Origin: Fomes fomentarius
Taxonomy: Eukaryota > Basidiomycota > Agaricomycetes > Polyporales > Polyporaceae
Direction of reading: 5' to 3'
Assembly: GCA_022606135.1 (NCBI GenBank)
Contig: JABYQN010000011.1
Location: 1,798,001 to 1,862,000 of the forward strand
DNA length: 64,000 bases
Positions 36,304 to 47,676 of this stretch are shown here, piece by piece (position 1 is the stretch's first letter; the number at the start of each line of letters is the position of its first letter). The notes below the pieces were generated by a model. The model did no database searches. It worked only from the letters and a program-made list of their open reading frames with translations, and had not been told where the DNA came from. A program made the translations under genes and the position numbers.

Positions 36304-36897
36304 ACGCCCGAGCAGGCCATGAGACTCGAATGTTCCTTTGCTTTTTGTTCAAATTCATGGATTCCATTCCGTCTGGTACTGCAGAACACAACCATACAGT
36401 ATGTCAATTATGTAGTACCAAGTTCTTGCCATTGCAGAGTGCAATGCACGCATGCAGCGCACTTCCGGGCAGCATGTCATCATGATTTGCGTGGAATGCG
36501 ACCCAGTCGCACCGTTTTACCCACAGCAGGAACAATATCAATGAGCTCGCATGGGGAAACATATTGGCCACACACGCGCTGTTGACCAATGCTCGCTTGC
36601 TCGGTAAACACTCACCAAGAAGTTCAAGCGAGCGGCGAACGGAGCAGCGCCCAGCGCCCAGCGTGGTGCAATGATGTCTCCGCAACATGTCATTTTGGCC
36701 TTGGGAATATTGAAACGGACAATACGATGGCCGGCATGCGAGCTGGTCCGTGCGTGCTCTGGGCAGGTGGATATTTAGTCTGCTAGCATGCTCCCCCATC
36801 GTCACCGTTCATCGACGCCCTCCATTCCTGCTCCTCTACCCCCCATCAAACTCGCTGCTCGTGTATCCTGCTGCAAGCCTCTCCTCTCGACCTCGCC

Positions 36898-37645
36898 ATG
36901 TCCCGCCTGTCCGCTGCCGCTCTGTTGACGTTGAGGTGAGTCCGGCATGCGCATGTCGTGGCCGTCTGTCATGTTGTCGGTCGCTGACAGGCGGCGTTCT
37001 GCAGCTCGTAGACTGCGATTAGTGCGGCGACATTCACTGTGCGTACATCTGTCGTTGTGCACAGACCATCCCCCGAGCTCACTCACCGTCTTCCCTGCCC
37101 AGATTGCTCACGGCTTGACTGACATCTAGAGACGCTGTGGAAGCACTTGGTAAGTTCTATGCGTTGTCATAAAGCGCACAATCATACCTGAGTAGTCATC
37201 TTCACAGGCCATGCCGGACGTCCCAGACAACTTGCAGAGGATGTCCGGAGGATCAGTGAGGTCAGTACGCCGTGCTGAACGTCTCCATCATCCTAACCGC
37301 TGACCAATTCATCATCTACTTACTAGTATGCACGCCCTGTCCAGCAATGGCACAAGTAAGCTTATCAGAACATTCGCACGATGTCCGGTGACTGACCTTG
37401 AGCCTCGGTTATGACCGGCCCAGGTGCAGCGGATGAGTTGTGGGTAGCAAACGGCCCCCCGAAGAAGCCTGGTGTCGAATGCCATTCTGCAGGGTTGGGC
37501 GAGCGCCACAGGTTGGCCTCCGATTGGAGGAGGCCCAGGTTGACGTGGAGGAAAACCAGGAGGAGGCACGCCAGGCGATCTCCGAGCACAAGCTGATGAT
37601 AGCGATCCTTGAGGACTCGTTGTCGTCGTCGCATGGCTGCTGACG
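36898..37645 (+). CDS. Candidate spliced unknown gene (unit 4)
   Basis: Counterpart of 849-1614 with the same splice signals. Here the acidic helical frame stays open to 37643 and ends in a short serine run and a cysteine. Unknown function. Confidence 0.28.
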
Positions 37646-38454
37646 GGTACGGGCGCAACCAAGCAGCAACCGGCAGGAGTGGTGACAACCTCCGAGTCGT
37701 TGTGGTCGGCGCGCAGTGCGGACGACCGGAGGACAGCATTCGCCGCCATACTTCCCAAGACAGCCGCAGCCGGGGTCCTGTGCAGATTTGTCCATCTGTA
37801 CATAGCGTCGCTTCGTGTGCTCGCACTTGGTTGAGATGCCGTGAGCACGAGCACCATGCCAGCGCGGGCTGGTGCGCGTCTTCACAGCTTGGCGGTTCAT
37901 GGGAAATGGTAGAGGCGGCGGTGTGCAGAGTGCATGGCAATGTCTGCCCGCTCATAGACGTCTTCCAGGCCACCCGCGCCGTTGCATCTGCAGAGGAAGT
38001 CGGGCCCGGGAGGCAGTCAGTCGGGACTGTTCTGTGAATGGTAGATGCCGTCGGCAGACGTGTCTAATCCGGAAACGGGGGGAGAGGGTCATACATATTA
38101 GGGGACTGCGGAGGTGGGGACGCGGACAGAGGCATTCCTGCATGAGGCGGCGACACATCAAGATGCCGTGAGATTGCTTCGGGGACGAGATGGCCGACCT
38201 CGTCTGTTTGCGCAAAAACGCGTGCTTCGGGTAGATTGTGCTTAGTACGACGTACCTGACATACTTGAGAGAGTACTGCGTCGTTTTGCCCATGAGATCT
38301 ACAGAATCTTTACTTACCAGGGGATCGGAGGGCCCAGTCCAGTGTGTTCTGTGTGAACGCCGCATATGTTTTAATACATCAGTAGTATACAATGCCCTTA
38401 TGTACAGCTTTGTGTGAGATAGAGTGCAGAGACAGCCGGTGTGGCTTGTACAAG

Positions 38455-39600
38455 ATGTCGCGTCGAGGACAGTGCGATAGGCGCCCATGAAACGCAAAGA
38501 AATGTTCGTTTGAGTGGATTATTGGAATACGTCGGAGGGGTGCAAGAGCGGTCGCGTTCGGTGTAGAATGTTCATGGCTACATTTATATCTGTGTTAGAG
38601 CGCGACAGGGAACGAATAAGAGGAGATATGGTTGAATCTGGTACTTACCTATCACTGATTTCGACCCTGTGAGTGATCAAAGCCATGTACAGACGAGCTG
38701 AGCGTTCGTTCTGGCTCATGCGGTGTATTGAATGAGATATGAGCCGTTCCTGCGAGATGGACACATGAGAGGAGTGATGAATGGCCGGCGAGTTCATGGG
38801 ATGGGAGAGCCTACCACAGTCGCGAAAATGAGCCAGGCGGGATAGATACGGTAACTATAAGGTTTCCTCCAGTCGCGGCATCGTTAAAGCGAGGACAAGC
38901 TTGAAGGGCAGTAGAGCCGAGAAGCAGACGGGACACGGAAACGTGTCCGGCGAAGGGTTGATTCGAATACTGAGCACGGGACTCCTGTCAATGAGGTTCT
39001 CCTGTAAATGATTCAATTAGATCATGGACTGATATTGGGGTAGTTTTCTTCATGGTATACATACCACGAACGGAACTTGCGTCGTATAGGATGCAATAGG
39101 CGCCCGTGGAACGCAACGACACGATCGTTTTGGCCGGATTCTGGACGATGTCGGAGGGGCGCGAGAACGGTCGCGTTCGGCGCAGAATGTCCATGGCTAC
39201 ATAAATATTTGTGTTAGCAAGCGATGCGGAGTATATCAGAAGATTTATGACAGGATCTGGTGCTTACCTGTGATTGATGTGTACCCTGTGAGCGATCACG
39301 GTCGAGCACAGACGTGCTGAGCGTATGTGATGGCTGATGCGGTGTGCATAAATTGAGATATAAACCGATCCTGTGCGATTGACGTGTGAGAGAGCGATGA
39401 TTGGCCGGCGGCGAGGTCGTGAGATGGCTGAGCCTACTGCGGCGGGATAGGTACAGTAAGTATAAGGTTTCCTCCAGTCGCGATGAGACTCCCACTCGGT
39501 AAAGCGAGGGCAAGCTTGAAGGGCAGTTGGGCTGAGATGTAGAGAAGAGGAATAGGGAATGGGACACGAAAACGAGTCTGGCGAAGGGTGGTATGGATCG
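38455..39600. repeat. Nested ~0.6-kb direct repeat pair (unit 4)
   Basis: Blocks A (about 38455-38970) and B (about 39075-39600). Block A is like unit 1, while the start of block B (ACTTGCGTCGTATAGG) is like units 2 and 3, showing a mosaic unit. Confidence 0.8.
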
Positions 39601-39654
39601 TGAGCGAGAAGGGGTCGTGAGCAAGAAGGGGTCGAAAGGACTGATGAATAACTG

Positions 39655-40358
39655 ACCGAAATCGAGGACATGTTGGAACTGTCCTTCCGACACGCCGTCC
39701 TGGTAGAAGATGATCCGCTTGGGATCGGGCGACTTCCTGTCCGCCTTCGTCTGGTAGGCGCGATAGATTCCGAGGATCTTGAGGGCCATATCCTATAGAT
39801 CGTTGATCATCTCCTGCCGCGATGTCTGCACGCGGCACTCGGCGAGGTACTTAGCCGCGTCGGAGTCGACGTTGCCCACCAGCGCGGTGAACGATGGGCG
39901 GCCATCAGCACCAGGAGCCGGATGAATCACGTCAGCGCTGTTACCATATGAGAAAGTGTTTGCGTTTGCGCACACATTCAGTCAACACTCACCTCATCAC
40001 GACTGTCGGGTTGTGTGGGTCCGTGAGCACAGGGACGGACCGTGCGTTGGGAATTGTGTTGATACCGCCCATCTTCACGATGATCCTGTGGGAATTCGTC
40101 AATACCACATTCAGCGGCAAGCATCGAGGCTAACCCACTCTAAGCACACGTTCGCGAATACTGCTCATTCGCGCGGACACACTTCGCGCTCTGGAGGCAC
40201 TGAGTTGCCACTCCGTGGGTGATGTCGCCAAAGCTGTGATATGGAGCACAGGAGTCCTCGGATCCGCCAACTTGGAGGATAGTATGAACGTCCTTCGGAG
40301 GCATTGCGGAGAGAAGTTGGTCGGACTGAGTGCGAAGACCAATGAGGATGGGAGCTGG
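39655..40358 (-). pseudogene. Argonaute PIWI-domain relic (unit 4)
   Basis: As in units 2 and 3, with a few private changes: CRVQTSRQEM in place of CCVQTSRQEM, which is closer to ordinary Argonautes, and DAAKYLAE in place of DTAKYLAE. It shares the TAG (about 39793) and the truncation after HVLDF. Confidence 0.85.
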
Positions 40359-41179
40359 TGGGTGTGGAGCGTGTGAGACGCGTGCGTAAGGGCGCCTATA
40401 GGCGACTTCGTGTCGAGGGGCGATGGGAGGGATATTTTTAGCGGAGTGGACAAGAGGCAAGGGTGTGGATCGAGCGATTGGGACGAGTCCAAGCAAGGGA
40501 CAGAGAGCGAGAACGAGGCAGATGAGCATAGAGCGCGGACAGGCAGCGACCGTCACTCGGTGTGTGCGTCATGCCTGTCACTCTCTGGCGCCAGTCCGCG
40601 CTCCACAGATACCACGACAGCTGGCGCACCGGAGCGACTGTGATCCGTTGAGTCGTACATGCGTGAGGTGGATTGCATCCGGAAATGGGTACATACCTCC
40701 CTATCAGCCTGAACGACAGTGGACGCTAACCTCATCGACGTTCCCTGTCGCTTCATCGTGTGCGTTCTCTCCCTCTACCTCTCTCTCCCTCCAGCTAAGT
40801 TCGCAAATCTCGTTCTCCATTTGTAGGATTCTTCTATACAGGCAGGTGCACTTCGAGTTCGTGCTTTCGTTTCAGGCGATGACCGCGGCTAGAATGATGA
40901 AACTTGGTTCGGGTCCTCGCACATTACTTAGCCTATCGGGTCTGTCAACGATGAATGTTGAGGCTTTAGCCTGACAACTTGACGTAGGTCTATCTTGACT
41001 CCGTCGGCGCTCTGACTTCACATTTGTCCTACACCGACCTTAATCCAGTCTAGCCTCGTGCTTCTCGTGCACGGACCTGTCCGGAACCCTGCTTCTCCAT
41101 GCCCATTGCTGGTCCCCGTCTTTCCTTGTAACTGATCTTAACAGCCTTCGAGCCAACCCTCGTGAAGTTTGAACTCATC

Positions 41180-43218
41180 ATGATGACCGCAAGTCTCCTA
41201 CAAGTGCGCGAAGAAGAGAACTCATCAGCGCTGGGCACTCCTGTGCCTCTCACTGATCATGCACTTTCTGTATCTATGCCAACATGGAGAGACACCGTCC
41301 GATACATGGAACGAGACAGACGGGTCCTCGACGCCTTGCTCTCGGGCTATCCGCGTTTTTTCATACCCCTGAACGTCCGGAAGGTGAGTGATTCCACTGT
41401 ACCCCCGTTACACTCGCTCACACTCGCCATCCGTCACTCACGTAGCTGGAGAAGATCTGCGAGCAGAAGTTCGGTGCACCAGGCGAACGATGCCTTCTCT
41501 TCCCCAGCCGCAAGCTCGCAGAACAGTGCCGCGCCTTCGTCACCGATCTCTCTACGCAAGCGGGCTCTCCCGTCCCTATCCATCTCGCACACTTCACTAT
41601 CTCAGCTGCTTCGAACGGCGACCATTCGATTCCTGACGAGGAACTACACATCGTCCTGTTCCCCGAGACCGCCTCTGAGCTTGCGAAAGAGTTCTGGATG
41701 CACACAGGCACCGGTATATCCTCCCGCCGCGCCGTCCGTTGCCAGCTCCTCCTTGGAGAGGACGCCGTCAGGGCTGACACGTTCAGTTGCAAAACGAGAG
41801 GCGCTCAGGCCGAGTGTGGTAGGACTGGGGATGGTGGCTTCCATAACGTCGCACGGACACGAGGGGTGGCGGAGCCCCCACTCGGCTCGGGTGCGGTTGC
41901 CAAGCTTGCAATACGGCGCCGCATTGCAGGTTTGCTTCGCAGGGACGCAAGGGCTTGGAGTCCAGGTGACGGCGGATACCTGAACGGACACGGACTGTGC
42001 GAGCAAGCTGCCAACGGCGTGGCGTCGGGCGATGTTTGGCTTTTCCCTGCCGGGATGTCAGCGATCTGGCACGCGCATCAACTGTGCATGGGCCTGCGAC
42101 CCGGAGCGGAGAGCATATGCTTCGGGTGTGTCTCCCTTCCTTTAAATCTCCCCCGTGCGCATAGTGGCTGAGCGCTGTGAACGCGCAGGTTTCCCTACGT
42201 GGACACTTACAAGTGTCTCGAGAAGTGGGGTCCCGGAGTGCACTTCTATGGAAGCGGATCTGATGACGACATCGACGCCCTCGAGAGCTTCCTTCGGCAA
42301 GAGAAGCAGAATTCGCCTACCTGGTCTATCTCCGCGCTCTTCACCGAGTTCCCGTTCAATCCTCGCTTGCGGTCGCCGAACCTACCAAGGCTGCGTGAGC
42401 TGGCAGACAAGTACGACTTCCCGATTATTGTGGACGACACAGTCGGGAACTTCGCGAACGTGGACGTCCTGCCTTATGCTGATATACTCGTCACAAGTCT
42501 GAGTAAGATATTCAGTGGTGACGCAAATGTCATGGGTGGGAGGTATGCACCTATTTGACCGCTCTTGCGATTTCTGCCACCTTGACTGATCGTATCTCGC
42601 AGTCTGGTTATCAATCCGAGAGGCAGATACAACGCCAAACTGAAAACCCATCTGGCCGAGACCTTCGAAGACACCTACTTCGAAGAAGACGCAATAAAGA
42701 TGGAGCTCAACTCACGCGACTTCCACGCCCGCAACGCCGTGATCGACGCGAACACCCTTGCCGTCTGCGAATTCCTGCGCTCTCGCTCACTCGGCGCCCC
42801 CTCCATCGCGAACTCCACGACAACCTCGGGCAGACTCGCGATCAAAGACGTCTTCTACCCCAAATGGATGACGCGCGACAACTACGATGCGTGCCGCGCT
42901 CGTGATGCCGACGGACAGCCCTTGGGAGGGTACGGCGGACTGTTCTCGCTGACGTTCGTCTCCTTGGCGGCGTCACGCGCGTTCTTCGACGCGCTCCCGT
43001 GTGCGAAGGGTCCGAGTCTGGGAACAAACTTCACGTTGTCGTGCCCGTACACGATCATTGCGCATTATTGGGAGCTGGAGTGGGCGGCGAGCTGGGGCGT
43101 CGAGGAGGGACTGGTGAGGATCAGTGTGGGCATGGAGGACAAAGAGACGTTGTTGCGGTGGGTCGGAAAGGCGTTGTGCGCTGCCGAGGCGGTCGTGTGC
43201 GGGGTTGAGGAGATTTAG
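41180..43218 (+). CDS. STR2: Cystathionine gamma-synthase with a different C-terminus (unit 4)
   Basis: Exons 41180-41383, 41446-42125, 42189-42542 and 42603-43218 join to 617 residues. The body equals unit 3 except for the first two exons, which share variants with unit 1. At about 43196 the array homology ends, and the protein finishes CAAEAVVCGVEEI instead of VVEEVRKGRRQRTGG. A short tail after the last helix is more like what I know of fungal members, so this may be the original gene end, with units 1-3 carrying a junction-derived tail. All catalytic motifs are intact. Confidence 0.88.
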
Positions 43219-43858
43219 ATTGAGGGGGTTCGGACGTGCGTATCTTGTGAGATGGATCAATAACTCACGTTGGGGAATCTTTCTTCGAAAAGTTGGACGG
43301 TCTTGCGAAATCTGGAAAATGGGGAGGATATGGGGATGTACGTCCGCCGAGGCCATTCCTGCTTATCATCCTGAATGGACTGCTACTCCGTGCACTGTAG
43401 CTTCCCGTCGAGCATGAAGAAAGGACGGGGTAAGACAATGTAAGCGTCACTTTCCATATAAACTTACACCGACAAAAGGGTTAGTACACCGCCCTGCATA
43501 ATTTTATGAACACGACAGCACTGGTCCAGAATTGGTAGCCAGAATTTAGGATCTCCTCGAGATAGAGCTGAGCAGTGGGAGGCTAATAGACTCACGCCGG
43601 AAACAAGGACTTGTGCAAGACGCAGTTCGATGGCAGATAGTCCTCTACTGATGGGAGGCTTAGACAAACGCAGGGCATTATTGTGTAGAAAGGTTGAATC
43701 AGCATCGTGAAGAGACTGTCGGTCCCTCGTGTAGTACATTCCATTCGGCGGCGCATGCGACAAGTTCACAAATTGTCGGTGTTGTCGTAGCAATGAGAGA
43801 CATGTTCAGCAGGAGGAGAATGGTAGATCATCATACTTGATATCAACGCGCTCGGCGG
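43197..43858. other. Array junction and unrecognised flank
   Basis: The first unique sequence right of the array. Minus-strand frames (for example 43464-43793) are open but unrecognised. Nothing here resembles a transposon end. Confidence 0.4.
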
Positions 43859-44035
43859 AAGCCACGCGAGCAGAGAGGAGCAGAGATCCAGCGCGCCGTG
43901 AGAAGATCACTACACTCTTTCCCGACTCCCCCTTTCTACATCACAGACGCTCGCTGGCTGTCCCAATTTGGGCAAGTAGTTCGTCCGCCTGCCACACTCC
44001 CTGTCCGTGAGGTCCCATTCTCCTGGCTCCCCGCC

Positions 44036-44047
44036 CTCGTATATAAG
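44036..44047 (+). promoter_or_regulatory. TATA box of the left-arm C2H2 gene
   Basis: CGTATATAAGACC lies about 80 bases upstream of ATG 44124 and is conserved in the opposite arm (about 55970-55982), a credible TATA element for both genes. Confidence 0.55.
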
Positions 44048-44123
44048 ACCCAGCAGCAATGGACACAGTGTCTTCAAACTCTTTCCTCAACCCCCACCAT
44101 CGCAACTGTTTGCTCGCTCCAGC

Positions 44124-45397
44124 ATGTCGAATTACGCCGGTGCCGGCCCGTGCTATCAGCCGTACACGGACTCTATCGGCTCGATGCCGCTTCCAAAGTA
44201 TACCCTCGACTACAGCGCATACGGCGCCCAAGAGTTATCCAATGCACGTCAACTTCTTGCCGACGGTGCCCTGCTTCATCAGTCTTTGAAATGGGGGCTC
44301 GAACAAGGGCTATGCGGTAACTAGTAAGCTCGTTTCCGGTAAATTCTGATAGAACTACACTAACGTGCACTTTCCATCATAGCCTAGCTGCGCAACTCTG
44401 CAAAAATGCCCAAACTATCTCCGACACGCCTTCATATCCCGTCGCCGACCCATCTCTCGCATCCATCACCTCCGGATTACATTCGAACGTGAACCTATCC
44501 GAGTTCCAAAAGGGATTGTACTACAAGTGAGCCTTGTCTTCGCCTACATTCATAATACCAGCACTTACCTCTGATCACTTCCGCAGCTTTGCTACAGAGC
44601 CTTCTAATAACACCCGCGCAGGTTCAGACGCGTCTTCGAGTCCCAGCCCATCTGTCGCGTGCATCACATCAGGATTGTACGATATGAGCATGACGGACTC
44701 ATCTGCATATCACAATACGATGTCTGCAAACCCGCAGGTCCTCGCAAACGAGCCCTCCCAGTTTGACTACACCATGCCTACACAGTCTTTCCGACAAGTT
44801 GAAGTCAACACCGACATCTCCACCCAAGGCTGTATTACTCCTAGCATTCTCGACTCCGCCCCGCTGCCGCAGAGACGATCGCGACGCCGCGCGCCCCGCG
44901 GAGCATCCACCTCATCGAACCGTCACCTCTCCCTCTCCCCTAGGCCCCACCAGCCAGAGCTCCTCACATACAAGCGTCGCAATGTTCAGGTCCCATCCGA
45001 ACTCGCTACCAGTGCCCCCTCGGCTCATTCCACTGCGCCGACGCGCACGAACCGCTGGCGATGCCCATACTGCACCTACGTGCAGCACAACCGTCGTTCG
45101 CCCGACCTCAAGCGCCACATCGCGACGCACACTCGGCGTCCGGAGGAGGAGACGCAGTGGGTGTGCTGCGGCATGCCCGTATTCGATGCGCACGCACAAG
45201 GCGTACCCCAGAATGTCATCAATGAGTCGGAGGCGTTCGAGTACCAGGGACTGTTTATGGTCGGCGGGTGTAAAAAGACGTTCAGCCGGCGGGATGCGCT
45301 GAGTCGCCATCTGCGTAGAGAGGAGGGTCGGTGCTTCGGAGATGCGTTTGCAGTCTATCAGCCGGGGAACAGAGCTGGCATCATGCGTGATTTGTGA
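44124..45397 (+). CDS. C2H2 zinc-finger protein (left inverted arm)
   Basis: Exons 44124-44323, 44383-44526 and 44587-45397 join in frame to 384 residues. A serine/proline-rich N-terminal two thirds precedes a conserved block TYKRRNVQVPSE. A finger follows: C274-x2-C277 in WRCPYC with H292 and H296 in LKRHIATH. The second, atypical finger has cysteines in WVCCGMP (308-309), C343 in GGCKKTFSRRD and H356 in LSRHLRR. This layout is common in Agaricomycete C2H2 regulators, presumably nuclear DNA-binding proteins; targets are unknown. Intron phases are conserved in the right-arm copy, supporting the model. Exon 1 would end at an in-frame TAG if the donor were missed; splicing TA|C makes tyrosine. 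Confidence 0.8.
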
Positions 45398-45981
45398 ACA
45401 GTGCACTCTTAGGGTACATGGAAACGTTTATAACACGATAATGCATTGACTCCATTGAATCGCCCGACTAAATTGCGAGAACATGAGGCATCAAGGACTA
45501 AAGTCACAGAGAGACGTGCCTGCGGGGAGGAGACAGAAGCGAACAAACTGGTGAAGAAGCACCCATACTTTCATACAGGATTCTTAGGAGCACCGATACA
45601 AACATCATACATATGCAAAGCAGGACGTAAGTATGTATACCAGATTGCGACAGACTGGAGAATGAGGGGAATCTACCACGACTGTGAGTTGGCTCAACCG
45701 AACCTGGTACTAAGTAGGTCCGAGCCGAATCCCTGCCAAGTTAACTAGGCCCGAGTATCAAGCCCAGTACTTGATGCCAGATGGTCCCAAAGAACAACGT
45801 CAAAGGTATGTATCTACCCACATGTACATTAGAAGGCCGATCCTACGCTAGGTGAGTTTTTTCCAAGAGATCCTGTCGCAGAAGGGACAAGAATATTGAT
45901 ATTGTGGTCAGAGGAACATCCAAAACAACACTGAGCGCTGCAATCTCACCACTTGAGAGAAGTTCTGCCTGCCTCGCATCT

Positions 45982-47237
45982 CTAATCCCGCCTACTGCGG
46001 GACCCCCTGCTACCTCGAGGCGACTCGTATTGGGGAGGTGCCTCTTCCGTCACCGTCTCCTGATCGTGCCGCAACCGCACAATCTCATCGCGAAGCACTG
46101 CGACCTCGTTTCTAAGGACCGAGAAATTCTTCGTAATACCGCTAATCAAGCTGGCTTCTGTGTACCCTGCCCCGGACATTGGATACTCCGGAACCACCGG
46201 CATGGGGTGTCCAGGGCGTAGAGAGACGGCCTGGCCAATAGTAGCAGCGTTGGAAGAGCGATGATCGGGGTCAGCCGGAGCGTGTGGACGAGAGCCGGAG
46301 GTGCGTGAGTGGCAACCTGCACACCCGAGAACCCTCTTCTCAGGTGTGAAAGAGCTTCGGGACTCTCCGCGAGGTTTGGAGTCAACGCTGCTCGCTAGTG
46401 ACATCCGCCTCTGATGCTTCCGTCGACGTATGACCACGGTTGCGATTATGACAAGGATCAGGACTGCACCGCCAACTGAACCGCCTATGGCGGCTCCAAT
46501 GGGGCGCGAACGGTGCGGTACCGAGCTCGGCGCTGTCGCGGTGGGAGTGGGGGTTGGGTTTGTCGACGTAGGTGTGGACTATGGCCGACAGAGGATGTGG
46601 ATATCGTTTAACAACGGAGTTGCAGAGGAATGTAACGCAAATAGAACCAGGGGGGGTGAGGATGTTGTGCTCGATGCTACATCATTTAATAATCACTTAC
46701 AGGCGAGACACCATCGTCGAAGGTGTAGACGAGGTAATCGAACAGGCCGAGAGATACAGGACCGACTAGGTGTATCACGAATGTGTGCTCTATATTCTCC
46801 AGGCTTTCATTGACGTAAACTGGGACGTTGTACTGGTATCCTCGGTCGGATGCTGTCACCACCGATAGGAATTCTCCGCCTACTGGAGCACCATCCAGCG
46901 TGAAGGCAAGGTTGGTGGGGACGTTGGAGATCGGAGATCCGAGGATGTGGTACGCGTAGACAGCGGTGCCAGTGAACTGCATTTTGATGTATTTTCCGTT
47001 GTCTCCAGCATAGTGAGTCATGTAGGACCATGTCCCGTTGTGGCATTCCTTAGGGTCGGGGCTCGCGTCACGGTAGCAACCCTGACATTGCTCTTCGTTC
47101 GACCAAGGATTTGGCATGAATTGGGGGAGCTGTCCGGTGACGCTGTCCCCGTACCTGTCGTCGATAGTGCGGTTGACGGAGATGGCGAGCCCCCATTCAG
47201 CAAAGAGGGTAAAGAGGAGGACGGAGCGTAGTAGCAT
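45982..47237 (-). CDS. Single-pass membrane protein with secreted domain and PPxY tail (A)
   Basis: Exons 47237-46701 and 46578-45982 join to 377 residues. A signal peptide (MLLRSVLLFTLFAEWGLAIS) is followed by a lumenal/extracellular domain starting VNRTIDDRYGDSVTG, with cysteines in CQGCYRD and CHNGTW and N-glycosylation sites (NRT, NGT). It ends with FDYLVYTFDDG. A Thr/Pro-rich stalk leads to a glycine-rich transmembrane helix (IGAAIGGSVGGAVLIL), a basic stop (RRRKHQRR), a predicted helical segment (LRNEVAVLRDEIVRLR) and EEAPPQYES near the end, a PPxY motif of the kind bound by WW domains. This architecture is widespread in basidiomycetes; function unknown. First of three tandem paralogues. 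Confidence 0.78.
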
Positions 47238-47565
47238 GTGGCAAGAGTCGAAGGGCAAAGTGAAGGAGCTCCCTTGTGTGAGGGCACTTTTTAAATGAAG
47301 TCAGGGTATGAGGGAAACGCTCTTCGTGGTGCGCCCTTGAGATACGGTTCCGTCGTATCTGTCAGTACTGCCGCCGCGGACTGGTATTCGGGGCAACTAG
47401 AGTCCTTTTCCCTCTCAGACGGACATCAGATAGGCAGTTGGGGTGACCAGCAATATCATCCGACTACCTGCATCTGTCTATCATTCGCCCGAAAACTTGA
47501 TCTTCACAGCTGGAAATTCGGCAATTGTAGGCAATTGAACCGCTTGAATATGACGGAGCATGAGG
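47238..47565. promoter_or_regulatory. Upstream region of membrane protein gene A, repeated locally
   Basis: The sequence GACCAGCAATATCATCCGAC...GAATATGACGGAGCATGAGG (about 47440-47570) recurs at about 51279-51392 upstream of gene C. TGTCAGTACTGCCGCCGCGG (about 47360) recurs at about 47890 and 51197. These are duplicated promoters carried along with the gene copies. Confidence 0.55.
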
Positions 47566-47676
47566 GAGCTGTCCGGTGACGCTGTCCCCGTACCTGTTGT
47601 CGATAGTGCGGTTAACGGAGAGGGCGCGCCCCTATTCTAGAAAGAGGGCAAAGAGGAGAATGCAGCGTAAAAGCAT
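47566..47676 (-). pseudogene. 5' fragment of a fourth membrane-protein paralogue
   Basis: Starts with ATG 47676 and the signal-peptide-like MLLRCILLFALFLE, then a TAG, then SVNRTIDNRYGDSVTGQLP, where homology stops abruptly at the repeated promoter of gene A. It is a truncated, nonsense-bearing relic. Confidence 0.8.

Larger units (their letters stand above)
1..43196. repeat. Tandem array of a ~12-kb unit, about 3.6 copies
   Basis: The sequence starting GAAACATTCCCTATTCTGC at position 2 recurs at 12010, 24088 and 36052 in the same orientation, and everything between recurs in the same order. The periods are 12008, 12078 and 11964 bases. The fourth unit stops matching at about 43196, inside the last exon of its cystathionine gamma-synthase gene. 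The left end of the array lies outside the window. Copies differ by scattered substitutions and small indels. No terminal inverted repeats or transposase were found that would make the unit a conventional mobile element; unequal recombination or segmental amplification is the simpler reading. Confidence 0.97.
43859..45680. repeat. Left arm of a ~1.8-kb inverted repeat
   Basis: Matches the reverse complement of 54331-56156 from CCACGCGAGCAGAGAGGAGC through promoter, gene and 3' flank to GAGAATGAGG..GATCTACCAC. About 8.65 kb separates the arms. Divergence is much higher than between array units, so this is an older duplication. Confidence 0.9.

Noticed and set aside
1..43196. The 12-kb unit as a giant transposon or rDNA array
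   Set aside because: No transposase, integrase, reverse transcriptase, tyrosine recombinase or terminal repeats could be recognised, and there is no rRNA-like sequence.
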